This document shows positions 38,201-41,278 of a DNA stretch of 64,000 nt, piece after piece. The DNA is from Rugalucina vietnamica (lineage: Eukaryota; Mollusca; Bivalvia; Lucinida; Lucinidae): positions 57,029,226 through 57,093,225 of the forward strand of contig OZ024871.1 of the NCBI GenBank assembly GCA_964017185.1, written 5' to 3'. Both the position numbers and the translations under genes were made by a program. Under the pieces are notes generated by a model. It made no database searches. It was not told the DNA's origin and saw only the letters and a program-made list of their open reading frames with translations. The stretch's first letter is position 1. Each line of letters opens with the position of its first letter.

Positions 38201-40729
38201 AAATGTAATCTGAGAGGCCCTATATGGTTTGCTTATGTTCTAGATGCATATTTTAGCGGCTTTCCATGAAGAATTAAATACATCGAAATTAAACTATTAA
38301 TAAAATTAAACAAGACAGTACACAGAGACAAGCCTATAATATTGAAAGGCATTCTCCGGTACTGTCATTGTACATGTCAGCATGTACAATTTAGTTGTCT
38401 GATTAGTCCTCAATACATGCATTATCGTAACAGACTCGGGGGGATTAATTGACCAACACTTTTTAAACCTTTTGGTTGTGCTTCAGCTTACTGCCTTACA
38501 AAAGGAAACTTGTATAGAAGAACTATGAGATAGCTTCTGTTTTATTAAATCAATTGTTATGTCATACAAACTTAGAACATACATTGACTAAACTATACTA
38601 TACCAAAAGATAAACAAAGAAACATACTGCAGCTTGGGTCTCTTGTCGGAAAGCCTCCCTGAAACAGAAATACAAACTATAATTTGCATTTCTCATGGAA
38701 AAAGTGTGCCAGACCCCTTCTTGACACAGATTATACAAAACTTAGAAATATGAAAACTAATTTGCCCTCTGAAGTTGATCTACATGTAGAAACTACTGAT
38801 TTTTCTGCTATCAAATTCAATCTTACATTCACAGAACAACACTGGTTTGAAGGGTTTCTTTTGTTTTGGTGTCTGGTCTATGTAACTATGGGACTCAATG
38901 AGCCCAGACTGTGTTTTATTGTGAAAACTCAATAATTACCATTTCTTTGCTTTAGCTTGTGCAGTCATTCCCTGCCTGTTGGGAGCAGCCACTGGAATCC
39001 TGGAGACTGTCAATGAAGTGTTCTTTGGAATCATGGTAGTTGCTGATTTGTACTCTGAAACAGAAGAAACAACAACATTAGATAATGATAGAGTCTAAAA
39101 CCACAGAACGATCATATCAACTTTTTGCTGCATATAGTAAACTAACTCTTTGTCTTAGGCCCTCTTCATGACCAAAACACACTGCAATTGCCACTAAACA
39201 ACACTCAAACAAACTGGTACAAGCTACACATACAGATAATATTGTTGGTTCATCACTGATTGGAGCATTTCAATAAAATATTGGTGCGAGAAGGCGCATA
39301 TCATTCAATAAATGTGTCAAACACATCACACTTGCATTTTTCTTATTCAATAACGATAATATGGTCTTGCGGTAAGAAAACTCTTACATGACAGGAAAAA
39401 AAAAAATAAATAAAAACAGTTTTCCGACCTACTGCCCCTAAGAACTTTAAAAATGAAATCGGAATCACAACATTATTTTTTCTAGGCCTAATTTGTAAAT
39501 GAAGGGGTGTCTGCAATCAGGGATTGGACTGGATCAGACGTAATTACCAGATCAGGATCTAATTTTTAATTGATGTTAGACTTATTTTAGCAATAATCAC
39601 AAGTGTTTTCAGTCCGTTTAACATCCTAGCCCTTTAAGCAACTTTGTGGGTGATCATAGTTGTTCTTTCCCAAGTTAGTAAATTTGGCCGCCAGCTACTA
39701 GGTTCGTGTCTGGAGATTCCAAAATACCAAATATGTACAAAACCATGCAAAACTATGCAAAGTCGGCACAAAACTACATGGAAACATTCATTTGACCATT
39801 TTAAACTTTTCTTCCATCAACTGAAACAAAACGAATTATAAAAATGCATTCTATCTTTTTCCATACTAAAGAGAAACCAAACAAATAAATGTTAGACATG
39901 TAGGTTTTCCTCTAGTACATGGAGATTTGGAGACAGATTTTTGGTCCTGGTACCATTTTACCCCCGCATTACGCACTGGACATATTTTGTATGATAAAAT
40001 AAATAAGCTATGAAAGATTCAACTGAAAGCATGTGAAAGACAAATAAAAGAGAAATTAAAGTCCGATCCGGTAATTATGTCCGATCTGGTGATTACACAC
40101 ACCGTAAATGAAGTTTTTATTTTGTCCAGCTATATCAGATTTGTATCAACCTTTCTACGACATCATTTTTTTTTTTTTGTATTAAGCATTTCATTGTGAT
40201 ATCGCGTGATTCCGAATGACATCCTTGTGACTGAATGTGACCCTGAAATAAAGAAAGTGTTCGGACTGTGTCACAAGTAAACAAAGAAAAAGGAGTTTAA
40301 ATTTTACATTGTTTTGACTTTTAGAACATAATGAATAACTGTGATGACAGATAATGTATCATTATGAATAACTGTTGCTAAAAGAATAAAGCACCTATAC
40401 AGGTCATATCAAATTTTGTTGACAGTTGTGCAATGACCTTGACTACCATTGTTCGGCAGTATTTTTGATTGGTTGACTGATTAGTCCTGAGGCTGAGGCA
40501 AAGCACCATGTGACTTCAATTAAGATCAGAATACTATGGAGGTGCTATGAAATTGACTATTACCTTCATTTGTTTGAGCATTGATGACTTGTAGATCAGA
40601 ATCAGCTGTCTTCATTCTCTTTTTGAACATAACAGCCTTTTTCAGGTCTGCAAGCGATATCGCCAAACCATCAAATGTAACTGAATCATACTCCAGGCTG
40701 TTCTTAAATTTGTAGTGGACAACCGACAT
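55..40729 (-). CDS. RBBP6: RBBP6, E3 ubiquitin-protein ligase (15 exons, 3' end off window)
   Basis: RBBP6-family proteins are nuclear RING-type ubiquitin ligases that also act with the mRNA 3'-end processing machinery and bind p53 and Rb. The exons at 40564-40729, 38940-39054, 38628-38658, 22387-22431, 20985-21073, 20551-20778, 19873-20045, 18989-19331, 18376-18469, 17685-17737, 16227-16390, 14058-14238, 11143-11259, 9102-10571 and 55-267 join without a frame break to 3482 nt. Order of domains: DWNN ubiquitin-like fold (about residues 1-76), CCHC zinc knuckle (C164, C167, H172, C177), RING/U-box (C259 to C299), proline-rich linker (about 330-530), a charged KEEKK helix (about 550-575) and a long RS/RGG region (about 580-1090). 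All three folded domains are in the family order at close to the human residue numbers. Start chosen at 40729 because it matches the family N-terminus (MSVVHYKF); an in-frame ATG lies 7 codons upstream. The basic C-terminal region is not in the window. The exon model comes from reading splice sites and frames, not from transcripts. Confidence 0.95.
362..1585. repeat. About 400-bp tandem repeat, three copies
   Basis: Copies start at about 362, 795 and 1193 with a TTCCATTTTTATAATTTCAA phrase. The second period is 398 bp; the first is about 433 because of an internal 30-40 bp duplication (TGATTGACTGTTAGTGATGC twice). Copies are nearly identical, so the amplification is recent. Contains TTCCCTG phrases like those of the MITE at 8225. 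Lies in RBBP6 intron 14. Confidence 0.95.
1930..2052 (-). repeat. tRNA-derived SINE fragment, family 2
   Basis: Minus strand starts CCTGGCGCAGTGGTTATG (A-box-like) and has a degenerate B-box (AGGTTCGATATC). Related copies at 24781-24878 and 35478-35596 share the ...GGGATTGAA(C)C... and TTAACCAC phrases. Confidence 0.6.
2273..2540. repeat. About 90-bp tandem repeat, three copies
   Basis: ATCTCAGATATACGATCAAC begins copies near 2273, 2361 and 2452; each ends in GTTAAATGCCCAATCTT. Nearly identical copies. Confidence 0.95.
2630..2712. repeat. Dispersed repeat, pair with 36420-36505
   Basis: CCCATTGGGGCCTA, AGAAATAGATGGGCTGCTTG and CGCCTCCAGGCAA are shared with 36430-36490 in the same order and orientation. 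Confidence 0.7.
3049..3284 (+). mobile_element. MITE family E, copy 1 (236 bp)
   Basis: Starts TGAGCCGCCCCATGAGAAAA and ends TTTTCCCACGAGGCGGCTCA, imperfect terminal inverted repeats of about 25 bp. An internal near-perfect hairpin, GATCAGCTTCGCGGT/ACCGCGAAGCTGATC, lies at 3104-3136. No transposase. Other copies: 6541-6776, 21649-21881 (reverse), 35067-35300, and a decayed one at about 18775-18925. Confidence 0.9.
3765..3957 (-). mobile_element. tRNA-derived SINE, family 1
   Basis: Read on the minus strand: tRNA-like head with B-box GGGTTTGATTCCC, then the body motif GAGCAAGACACATTAACTCC and a tail ending in the complement of AACATCCC. Same family at 17951-18150, 18615-18760, 21459-21634, 25028-25160, 27648-27810, 32730-32905, 34196-34370, 34578-34775 and 47450-47585. 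Confidence 0.8.
3984..5786. mobile_element. Tc1/mariner-like TIR element, 1.8 kb
   Basis: About 29-bp terminal inverted repeats: CTCATCTAAAGAAGTTTTGC at 3984 and its counterpart GCAAAACTTCTTTTGACGAG ending at 5786. TA dinucleotides at 3982-3983 and 5787-5788 fit the TA target duplication of the Tc1/mariner superfamily. No recognisable DDE transposase remains; the only sizeable frame is 4864-5199. Confidence 0.8.
4864..5199 (+). CDS. Hypothetical 111-codon ORF inside the TIR element
   Basis: The frame opens with MAIDTAREIL and is Ser/Leu-rich; no domain, signal peptide or transposase motif is recognised. It is the only open frame longer than 100 codons within 3984-5786. It could be element cargo, a piece of a spliced transposase, or chance; the last 40 residues look like chance read-through. 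Confidence 0.15.
   Translation: MAIDTAREILNLPQQPKLLSKSDTMCSIETSDVYLVNESSKLESVNRVYEIGEKVPFIVGSPSLEQIGTCKIIFPIHFGSVSVLIPKPSIYTWTSFFDYFCYMSIHFTLVT
5848..6532. mobile_element. Tc1/mariner-like MITE family T, copy 1 (685 bp)
   Basis: TIRs CTGAACAAAAAAAAGAAACG and its inverted end GTTTCTTTTTTTGTTCAG, flanked by TA on both sides (5846-5847, 6533-6534). No coding capacity. Copy 2 is at 30693-32687 with a nested insertion. Confidence 0.9.
6541..6776 (+). mobile_element. MITE family E, copy 2 (236 bp)
   Basis: TGAGCCGCCTCGTGGGAAAA ... TTTTCCCACGAGGCGGCTCA, nearly perfect TIRs; same internal hairpin. Lies directly against the end of the Tc1/mariner-like element 5848-6532. TATACATT occurs on both sides, offset by 2 bp on the right. 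Confidence 0.92.
7245..7440. repeat. Possible degenerate SINE fragment
   Basis: The phrase AGTCTCATCTGATAGACTGG near 7260 matches AGTCTCATCCGACAGACTGG at about 1965. The rest of 6780-7570 shows no gene or clear repeat. Confidence 0.35.
7579..7952. mobile_element. hAT-like MITE (374 bp) with poly-C run
   Basis: Terminal inverted repeats CAGGGATTTTTT ... AAAAAATCCCTG; CTATC on both sides looks like a 5-bp target duplication. Contains an uninterrupted run of about 20 C at 7910-7929. Confidence 0.75.
8225..8618. mobile_element. hAT-like MITE (394 bp)
   Basis: CAGGGTTCCCACG at the left and CGTGGGAACCCTG at the right, 13-bp perfect TIRs. TTACA at 8220-8224 and 8619-8623 is a 5-bp target duplication. 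The interior is rich in TTCCATG phrases. Confidence 0.88.
9096..9102 (-). other. GC donor splice site (GC-AG intron)
   Basis: Minus strand reads GGGAAG|GCAAGT, the full consensus of GC-AG introns. Using it gives a phase-2 junction with the exon at 267; using the nearby GT (CAA|GTATAC) would meet a stop codon eight codons into exon 15. Confidence 0.75.
9102..10571 (-). CDS. RBBP6: RBBP6 exon 14: 1470-nt RS, basic and RGG/GPDYR region
   Basis: Acceptor TATTTTCAG. Codes for about 490 residues: an Arg-Ser domain (roughly 600-790), a charged middle with ENIPTTD and VVDQLFNLANK, a KSRSRSKSKEKS patch, then an RGG-type segment (RGGRGGFRRDERGRGGFRR) and a run of GPDYR/PDYPPPGPDYR repeats. Such segments are disordered and usually bind RNA or the splicing/3'-processing machinery. 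The GT at 9097 would put the next exon in the wrong frame; the GC donor AAG|GCAAGT at 9101 keeps it open. Antisense open frames over this exon are by-products of its composition. Confidence 0.93.
11143..11259 (-). CDS. RBBP6: RBBP6 exon 13: start of RS region
   Basis: Reads SLDPLDKFAQELEKRDKK, then RSRSRSWTPRSPRYRS, equivalent to LDEFTNDFAKELMEYKK...RSRS in vertebrates. Donor GTAAGT. The acceptor is TTTCAG, but the pyrimidine tract upstream (from about 11265) belongs to the end of a transposable element. Phase 2 in and out. Confidence 0.93.
11265..13800 (-). mobile_element. Array element A, copy 1 (about 2.5 kb)
   Basis: On the minus strand it begins TTTATTAGCTCACCTGAGCC, with a GTCCGTCG-type microsatellite just inside. 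It then holds about five units of roughly 450 bp (marker ATGGGCATGGCGGCCATC at about 11667, 12108, 12665, 13120 and 13572) and ends CTCAGGTGAGCG plus hairpin GGACCATTGGTCC and TCTGGTT. Each unit holds GTCAAGGTCA and GGTCATGTGACC motifs. No protein is recognised. The hairpin near a CTGGT end recalls Helitron/Helentron termini, but this is inference. An extra 105-bp duplication lies at 12290-12440. Confidence 0.85.
14058..14238 (-). CDS. RBBP6: RBBP6 exon 12: proline-rich plus conserved SEEEFLREKQRLIKEEKK
   Basis: Acceptor GGTTTCAG, donor GTATGT. After GYPPPRLPVPG the exon ends with LSEEEFLREKQRLIKEEKK, matching LSREEFYREQRRLKEEEKK of vertebrate RBBP6. Phase 1 in, phase 2 out. Confidence 0.95.
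14319..15846 (-). mobile_element. Array element A, copy 2 (about 1.5 kb)
   Basis: Same ends as copy 1: CCAGAGGACCAATGGTCCTG on the plus strand at 14321 and GGCTCAGGTGAGCTAATAAA at about 15827. Three units (marker at about 14703, 15159, 15611) and a GGACGGACGACGG microsatellite at 15750-15790. Lies about 80 bp upstream of RBBP6 exon 12. Confidence 0.9.
15940..16070 (-). repeat. SINE family 1, decayed
   Basis: CAGTCAACAATATTTCAGTC and CTTCCTGGTA...AAACCAG match the SINE body; the tRNA-like head is poorly preserved. Confidence 0.5.
16227..16390 (-). CDS. RBBP6: RBBP6 exon 11: proline-rich
   Basis: Acceptor TGTTTCAG, donor GTAAAT. Pro/Val/Gly-rich (AVPPLFTHPPPSGP, PYPIPGYPPPPTGP, VPPVPVPFGMPP), like the P-rich tract of vertebrate RBBP6 before the LSREEF motif. 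Phase 2 in, phase 1 out. Confidence 0.9.
17685..17737 (-). CDS. RBBP6: RBBP6 exon 10: short linker exon
   Basis: Acceptor GTTTCCAG, donor GTAATA. Reads VQPLSTVVAGQTSRPPP. Phase 0 in, phase 2 out; fits both neighbours. Confidence 0.8.
17951..18150 (-). mobile_element. tRNA-derived SINE, family 1
   Basis: Plus strand GAGGTTTAACATCCCTGTCA ... CTTCCTGGGTATTAACCAG ... GTGATCGAATCCGGGAC (B-box on the minus strand). A poly-T run (17931-17949) adjoins it, so the SINE's A-rich tail is there on the minus strand. Confidence 0.8.
18376..18469 (-). CDS. RBBP6: RBBP6 exon 9: acidic/proline linker
   Basis: Acceptor TATTTTCAG, donor GTAGGC. Reads GPVLSEEPPTPTLDEPPR and on to SSQDVIE. Phase 2 in, phase 0 out. 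Identified by open frame and splice fit; low-complexity linker. Confidence 0.85.
18615..18760 (-). repeat. SINE family 1, decayed
   Basis: CAATTTTTCATACATGTTGG, CCTCCTGGGTATTATCCAG and CCTAACCCTAGAGTGG keep the SINE order. Confidence 0.6.
18775..18925 (+). mobile_element. MITE family E, decayed fragment
   Basis: Shares GCGCCTTTGTT, AAATTTCAAGCTTCTAGCCT and the TGTGACTGTA...GGCC order with family E, but both TIRs are eroded. Confidence 0.6.
18989..19331 (-). CDS. RBBP6: RBBP6 exon 8: RING finger, second half, and proline-rich start
   Basis: Acceptor TTCTGCAG, donor GTGAGT. Completes the RING (IRGKLLETDDHVCPSC), then the family motif DVSPDGLIANQSLRKAAINF, where vertebrates have DVSPDALIANKFLRQAVNNF. 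The rest is Pro/Ser-rich (PPPRPAPPPRP). Phase 1 in, phase 2 out. Confidence 0.97.
19873..20045 (-). CDS. RBBP6: RBBP6 exon 7: RING finger, first half
   Basis: Acceptor ATTTCAG, donor GTAAGG. Encodes EAYINPKKELPPFL, then the first RING ligands in CPLCGDLVRDAVVIPCCGMSYCDEC. The last Cys codon is split over the intron (phase 1). Confidence 0.97.
20551..20778 (-). CDS. RBBP6: RBBP6 exon 6: CCHC zinc knuckle
   Basis: Acceptor ATTTCAG, donor GTGAGT. Contains the zinc knuckle CVKCGKTGHWVNNC (C-x2-C-x4-H-x4-C, residues 164-177) after a KPYGTPHPNY lead-in, then the conserved TGIPFEHMMVVKEA and SGQYAVPKID stretches. The knuckle is a nucleic-acid-binding type found in all RBBP6 proteins. Confidence 0.97.
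20985..21073 (-). CDS. RBBP6: RBBP6 exon 5: linker before the zinc knuckle
   Basis: Acceptor GATTTTCAG, donor GTAAGT. Encodes TSEVVNHQ, then EADKIKEMISQATKEFDPS, equivalent to the EEDKIKAMMSQ...YDP segment of vertebrate RBBP6. Phase 0 in, phase 2 out. Confidence 0.93.
21459..21634 (-). mobile_element. tRNA-derived SINE, family 1
   Basis: TTTAATGTCCCAGTGAACAA ... ACTTCCTGGC...CCAGTACTATGGAGAG ... GGGAATCAAACCCC (B-box complement) ... CCTAACCACTAGGGTACC (A-box complement). Confidence 0.8.
21649..21881 (-). mobile_element. MITE family E, copy 3, reverse orientation
   Basis: TAGCCGCCTCGTGGGAAAAC at the left, CCCATGGGGCGGCTCA at the right; hairpin GATCAGCTTCGCGGTTACCG and its complement in the middle. 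Sits in the RBBP6 intron just downstream of the exon-4 array. Confidence 0.9.
21948..22431 (-). repeat. 97-bp tandem array of RBBP6 exon 4 with its donor site, five copies
   Basis: Period exactly 97 bp, measured at the donor (21997, 22094, 22191, 22288, 22385). Each unit contains the 36-nt coding piece SESGFSNEQLKK, an AAG|GTAATT donor and about 55 bp of intron. Only the 5'-most copy (22387-22431) has a clear acceptor (TTTCAG); the others begin with ATAAGGCAG without a pyrimidine tract. Coding pieces of the extra copies: 21999-22034, 22096-22131, 22193-22228, 22290-22325. Confidence 0.95.
22387..22431 (-). CDS. RBBP6: RBBP6 exon 4: 45-nt symmetric micro-exon
   Basis: Reads IRQSESGFSNEQLKK between a GGATTTCAG acceptor and an AAG|GTAATT donor. 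Phase 0 on both sides, so skipping or repeating it keeps the frame. It joins QAA (exon 3) to TSEVV (exon 5), the stretch before the conserved EADKIK motif. The 3' 36 nt, the donor and 61 bp of adjoining sequence are repeated four more times downstream (see the array at 21948-22431). Confidence 0.8.
22879..23724. mobile_element. Array element C (about 0.85 kb)
   Basis: Inverted ends ATGCCCCCAACT (22881) and AGTTGGGTGCAT (about 23709-23720); hairpin AACTTCTTCCGAAGTT next to the right end; GGACTGGACTGGACGGACAG microsatellite just inside. Three units of about 180-195 bp (marker CCACATGCATATCTTCA at about 22988, 23171 and 23362). Lies in RBBP6 intron 3. Confidence 0.8.
24321..24668. mobile_element. 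TIR element D, copy 1 (348 bp)
   Basis: CTACTGTCCATACATCATCA at the left, GATGGTGTATGGACAGTAG at the right; the inverted ends extend through CAGAAACT and TTTTTTCAA for about 45 bp. No coding capacity. Confidence 0.85.
24781..24878 (-). repeat. SINE family 2 fragment
   Basis: GAAACCCAGGATTGAACCTG and TTTAATCACCGAGCCACAG: tRNA-like B-box and A-box complements. Confidence 0.6.
25028..25160 (-). repeat. SINE family 1, partial
   Basis: TTCCAGTCAACAATTTTTCA and GCTTCCTGGATT match the SINE body; the tRNA-like head is missing. Confidence 0.6.
25667..27210. mobile_element. Array element B, copy 1 (about 1.5 kb)
   Basis: Left end AATAAGAGCTGTCGCAGGAC, with hairpin GCTGTC-GCAG-GACAGC then TAGCTCGCCTGA; right end GTGCACTTCGTGCAGGCGAG then CTAAAAA. 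Seven tandem units of 146 bp (AGGTCAAGGTCA marker at about 25953, 26103, 26249, 26395, 26541, 26687, 26833), followed by a GACGCGGACGCG stretch. Termini related to element A (TAGCTCRCCTG). Confidence 0.9.
27211..27362. mobile_element. Fold-back MITE (about 150 bp)
   Basis: GTGGAGACAGGAGAAATTCC ... AGGTCCACCGTTCC is followed after about 30 bp by GGAACGGTGGACC ... GGAATTTTCTTGTCTCCAC: arms of about 60 bp with scattered mismatches. It abuts array element B. Confidence 0.85.
27648..27810 (-). repeat. SINE family 1, decayed
   Basis: CAGTCGACAATTTTTGGTCA ... CCACCACCAACTGGCTATTT ... GAGGACACAATCC keep the order of the SINE body. Confidence 0.5.
28183..28378. mobile_element. TIR element D, copy 2 (196 bp, internally shortened)
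   Basis: CCTGTCCATACACC ... CAGAAACTGCTTTTTTC and the right end GAAAGATGGTGTATAGCCAG match element D; the central GCAAAAGGACGACATGGTCA is shared with copy 1 in inverted form. Confidence 0.8.
28743..30542. mobile_element. TIR element F (1.8 kb) containing a GCTGCAGCAAAA minisatellite
   Basis: TATAGTCTGATTTTTTTCAA and CAATGTGCAGGGC at the left are mirrored at the right by CCCTGCACATTGAAAAAAAT and CCGACTATA: about 30-bp TIRs with one or two mismatches. Contains a poly-A run of about 48 (29227-29274), a small fold-back ATCCCACCTATTACCC/ATGGGTGGGAT (29484-29540) and the minisatellite at 29850-30150. No transposase frame. Confidence 0.75.
29850..30150. repeat. About 45-50-bp minisatellite of TTTTGCTGCAGCAAAATT type
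   Basis: Six to seven variants of GCTGCTAACTTGACCG followed by a palindromic TTTTGCTGCAGCAAAA core. An inverted piece of the same unit (GGTCAAGATAGCTGCAGCGA) lies at 29276-29296, so the repeat occurs on both sides of the central part of element F. Confidence 0.8.
31271..32632. mobile_element. TIR element nested in family T copy 2
   Basis: TACTATAAGACTTAA at the left and TTAAGTCTTATAGTA at the right, TA duplicated at 31269-31270 and 32633-32634. If the inner insertion 31286-31460 is taken out, the TIR extends to about 27 bp (GTTAAGCAATTTT). No transposase is recognised; short frames only. Confidence 0.85.
31286..31460. mobile_element. Palindromic insertion with hammerhead-like core
   Basis: 175 bp between two copies of TATAAGACTTAA (31274-31285, 31461-31472), a 12-bp target duplication of retrotransposon type. 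Arms 31286-31348 and 31357-31419 are 63 bp with one mismatch. The right arm contains CTGATGA (31366-31372), A, GGCC-AAG-GGCC and GAAA (31385-31388), the layout of a hammerhead core with one extra A; being a palindrome, it has the same on the minus strand. Such motifs are known from Penelope-like elements. No stem III or cleavage triplet was found. Confidence 0.7.
32730..32905 (-). mobile_element. SINE family 1 with internal poly-T
   Basis: CCTGGGTATAAACCAGTACT and GGGGAGTTAATGTGTCTTGC, then about 20 T (32796-32815), then ACTCAGGACC...CTCAACCACTAAGCCATAGC (A-box complement). The poly-T splits the body. Confidence 0.8.
33487..33540. repeat. Hairpin-forming inverted repeat
   Basis: AATAGCCCCAGATGGGATGC and GTCACATCTGGGGCTATT pair over about 20 bp with a roughly 10-nt loop. 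It could be a tiny fold-back element or a hairpin RNA; nothing else in 32910-34190 is recognisable. Confidence 0.7.
34196..34370 (-). mobile_element. SINE family 1, internally deleted
   Basis: GTGTTTAACATCCCAGTCAA ... CTTCCTGGGTATTAACCAGT ... GAACTCTTGATTTGAAGTCT ... CACTAGGCCATCCAG. The GTCTTGCTCAAG section is missing. Confidence 0.8.
34578..34775 (-). mobile_element. SINE family 1, best-preserved copy
   Basis: Minus strand: GGTTGAGTATCGG A-box-like, GAGTTCGATCCC B-box, GAGCAAGACACATTAACTCC body and TGACTGAAAAATTGTTGACT tail. Likely a RNA polymerase III-type promoter inherited from a tRNA. Confidence 0.85.
35067..35300 (+). mobile_element. MITE family E, copy 4, diverged
   Basis: Left TGAGCCACTG, right TTAAGGCTCA; central AAGCTGATCAGCGCCTTTG and CAAAATTTCAAGCTTCTAGC are conserved. 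Both ends have decayed, so this is an older copy. Confidence 0.8.
35478..35596 (-). repeat. SINE family 2 fragment
   Basis: GAGAAGCCAGGGATTGAAAC and GTGGCTTAACCACTACC correspond to B-box and A-box complements of family 2. Confidence 0.6.
35897..35945 (-). repeat. Solo end of element A, diverged
   Basis: TTAACCAGAGGAC, ATCCAATGGTCCT and GCTCACC occur in the order of the hairpin end of element A, without an array behind them. Confidence 0.55.
36420..36505. repeat. Dispersed repeat, pair with 2630-2712
   Basis: Second copy of the CCCATTGGGGCCTA ... CTCCAGGCAA repeat; not recognised as a named family. Confidence 0.7.
36597..37151. mobile_element. TIR element G (555 bp)
   Basis: GGCCTAAAAAAAAAATGTTA then TGTTTCCGATTTC at the left; GAAATCGGAAACATAACATT and an A/T run plus AAGCCTTA at the right: about 30-bp TIRs. 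GGTCGGTAGGTA occurs twice inside. The open frames 36634-36906 and 36900-37172 (minus) span it but show no domain. Confidence 0.75.
38628..38658 (-). CDS. RBBP6: RBBP6 exon 3: 31-nt micro-exon
   Basis: Acceptor TTTCAG at 38659-38664, donor GTATGT. Phase 2 in, phase 0 out; reads W-EAFRQETQAA after the split Trp codon. There is no direct homology to vertebrates, but it is supported by the fit of both phases and both splice consensus sequences. The next exon is more than 16 kb away across a repeat-filled intron. Confidence 0.75.
38940..39054 (-). CDS. RBBP6: RBBP6 exon 2: DWNN domain, second part
   Basis: Acceptor TTTCAG, donor GTAATT. Phase 1 in, phase 2 out. The split codon gives Glu, then Tyr, followed by MIPKNTSLTVSRIPV, which matches the IPKNSSVIVRRIP strand pair at the end of the vertebrate DWNN fold. 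Continues into a Lys/Ala-rich stretch (AQAKAKK). Confidence 0.93.
39390..39490. repeat. Fragment related to element G
   Basis: GAAATCGGAATCACAACATT ... TTTTTTCTAGGCCT resembles the right end of element G, with the left-end-like TTTTCCGACCTACTG nearby. In RBBP6 intron 1. Confidence 0.5.
40564..40729 (-). CDS. RBBP6: RBBP6 exon 1: DWNN domain, first part
   Basis: Encodes residues 1-55 plus one base: MSVVHYKF, then TVTFDGL-like and DLKK motifs and LQVINAQTNE, the ubiquitin-like DWNN signature. The Kozak context has A at -3. Donor GTAATA follows at 40563. Ends in phase 1. Confidence 0.95.
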
Positions 40730-41250
40730 TCTGTTTTGCTTTGTTTCCAACTAAAGGATACTGAGACTTTCAGTCCGTGACTATTTGCTTCACGTCCATT
40801 TTCACAAAGAATTTTCACAAAGACCCATCTGTCTATCTTAAACTACGCAGTAACAGAATAATACGTCGCATTTTCTCGATCAACGAAACCGTAGTTTGTT
40901 TTGGTTGTGATCTTTTTCGTATACACCACCTGAAACGACGTAAATTTGCTAAATTAATTCTGTTCTACGTGATTTCCTCGTCCTTGCAACAAAAATTCTG
41001 GGCGGAAGTAGCTGTGCGCGTGTTCGTTCACGTGACACGTTGCGTACTTGATTCGTCGTTTACTAATTTTCGGTATGAAAGCCCGTGCCGAGCCGAACAG
41101 TGTCTGGATCTTCCGCGCCCTGGTTCGTTCGCACTTAGTCCGTTCGCTACCTCCCTACCTTCGTTCGCACTTAGTCCGTTCGCTACTCGGTATTTTTCGC
41201 ACCTTATCGACCCTAGTCGGTTCGCTACCACGACTTCCGCCCAATTATGA
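40730..41250 (-). promoter_or_regulatory. Probable RBBP6 promoter region
   Basis: The 0.5 kb upstream of the RBBP6 start is clearly richer in CG dinucleotides than the surroundings. It contains GGGCGGAAGT (41000-41009) and its inverted copy ACTTCCGCCC (41233-41242), both ETS-type motifs, and a CACGTG E-box near 41030. No TATA box is obvious. A TTCGTTCGCACTTAGTCCG motif is repeated at about 41124 and 41160. The inverted GGGCGGAAGT pair could instead be the ends of a 245-bp element. Confidence 0.35.
41071..41099. repeat. Solo fragment of the TIR of the 45.99-46.42 kb element
   Basis: GGTATGAAAGCCCGTGCCGA then GCCGAAC matches GGTATGAAAGCCCCTGCCGA then GCCGAGC of the 435-bp element with two differences. 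Lies in the presumed RBBP6 promoter. Confidence 0.65.
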
Positions 41251-41278
41251 CCGTTATTTATTCACTCACTACTGAACC

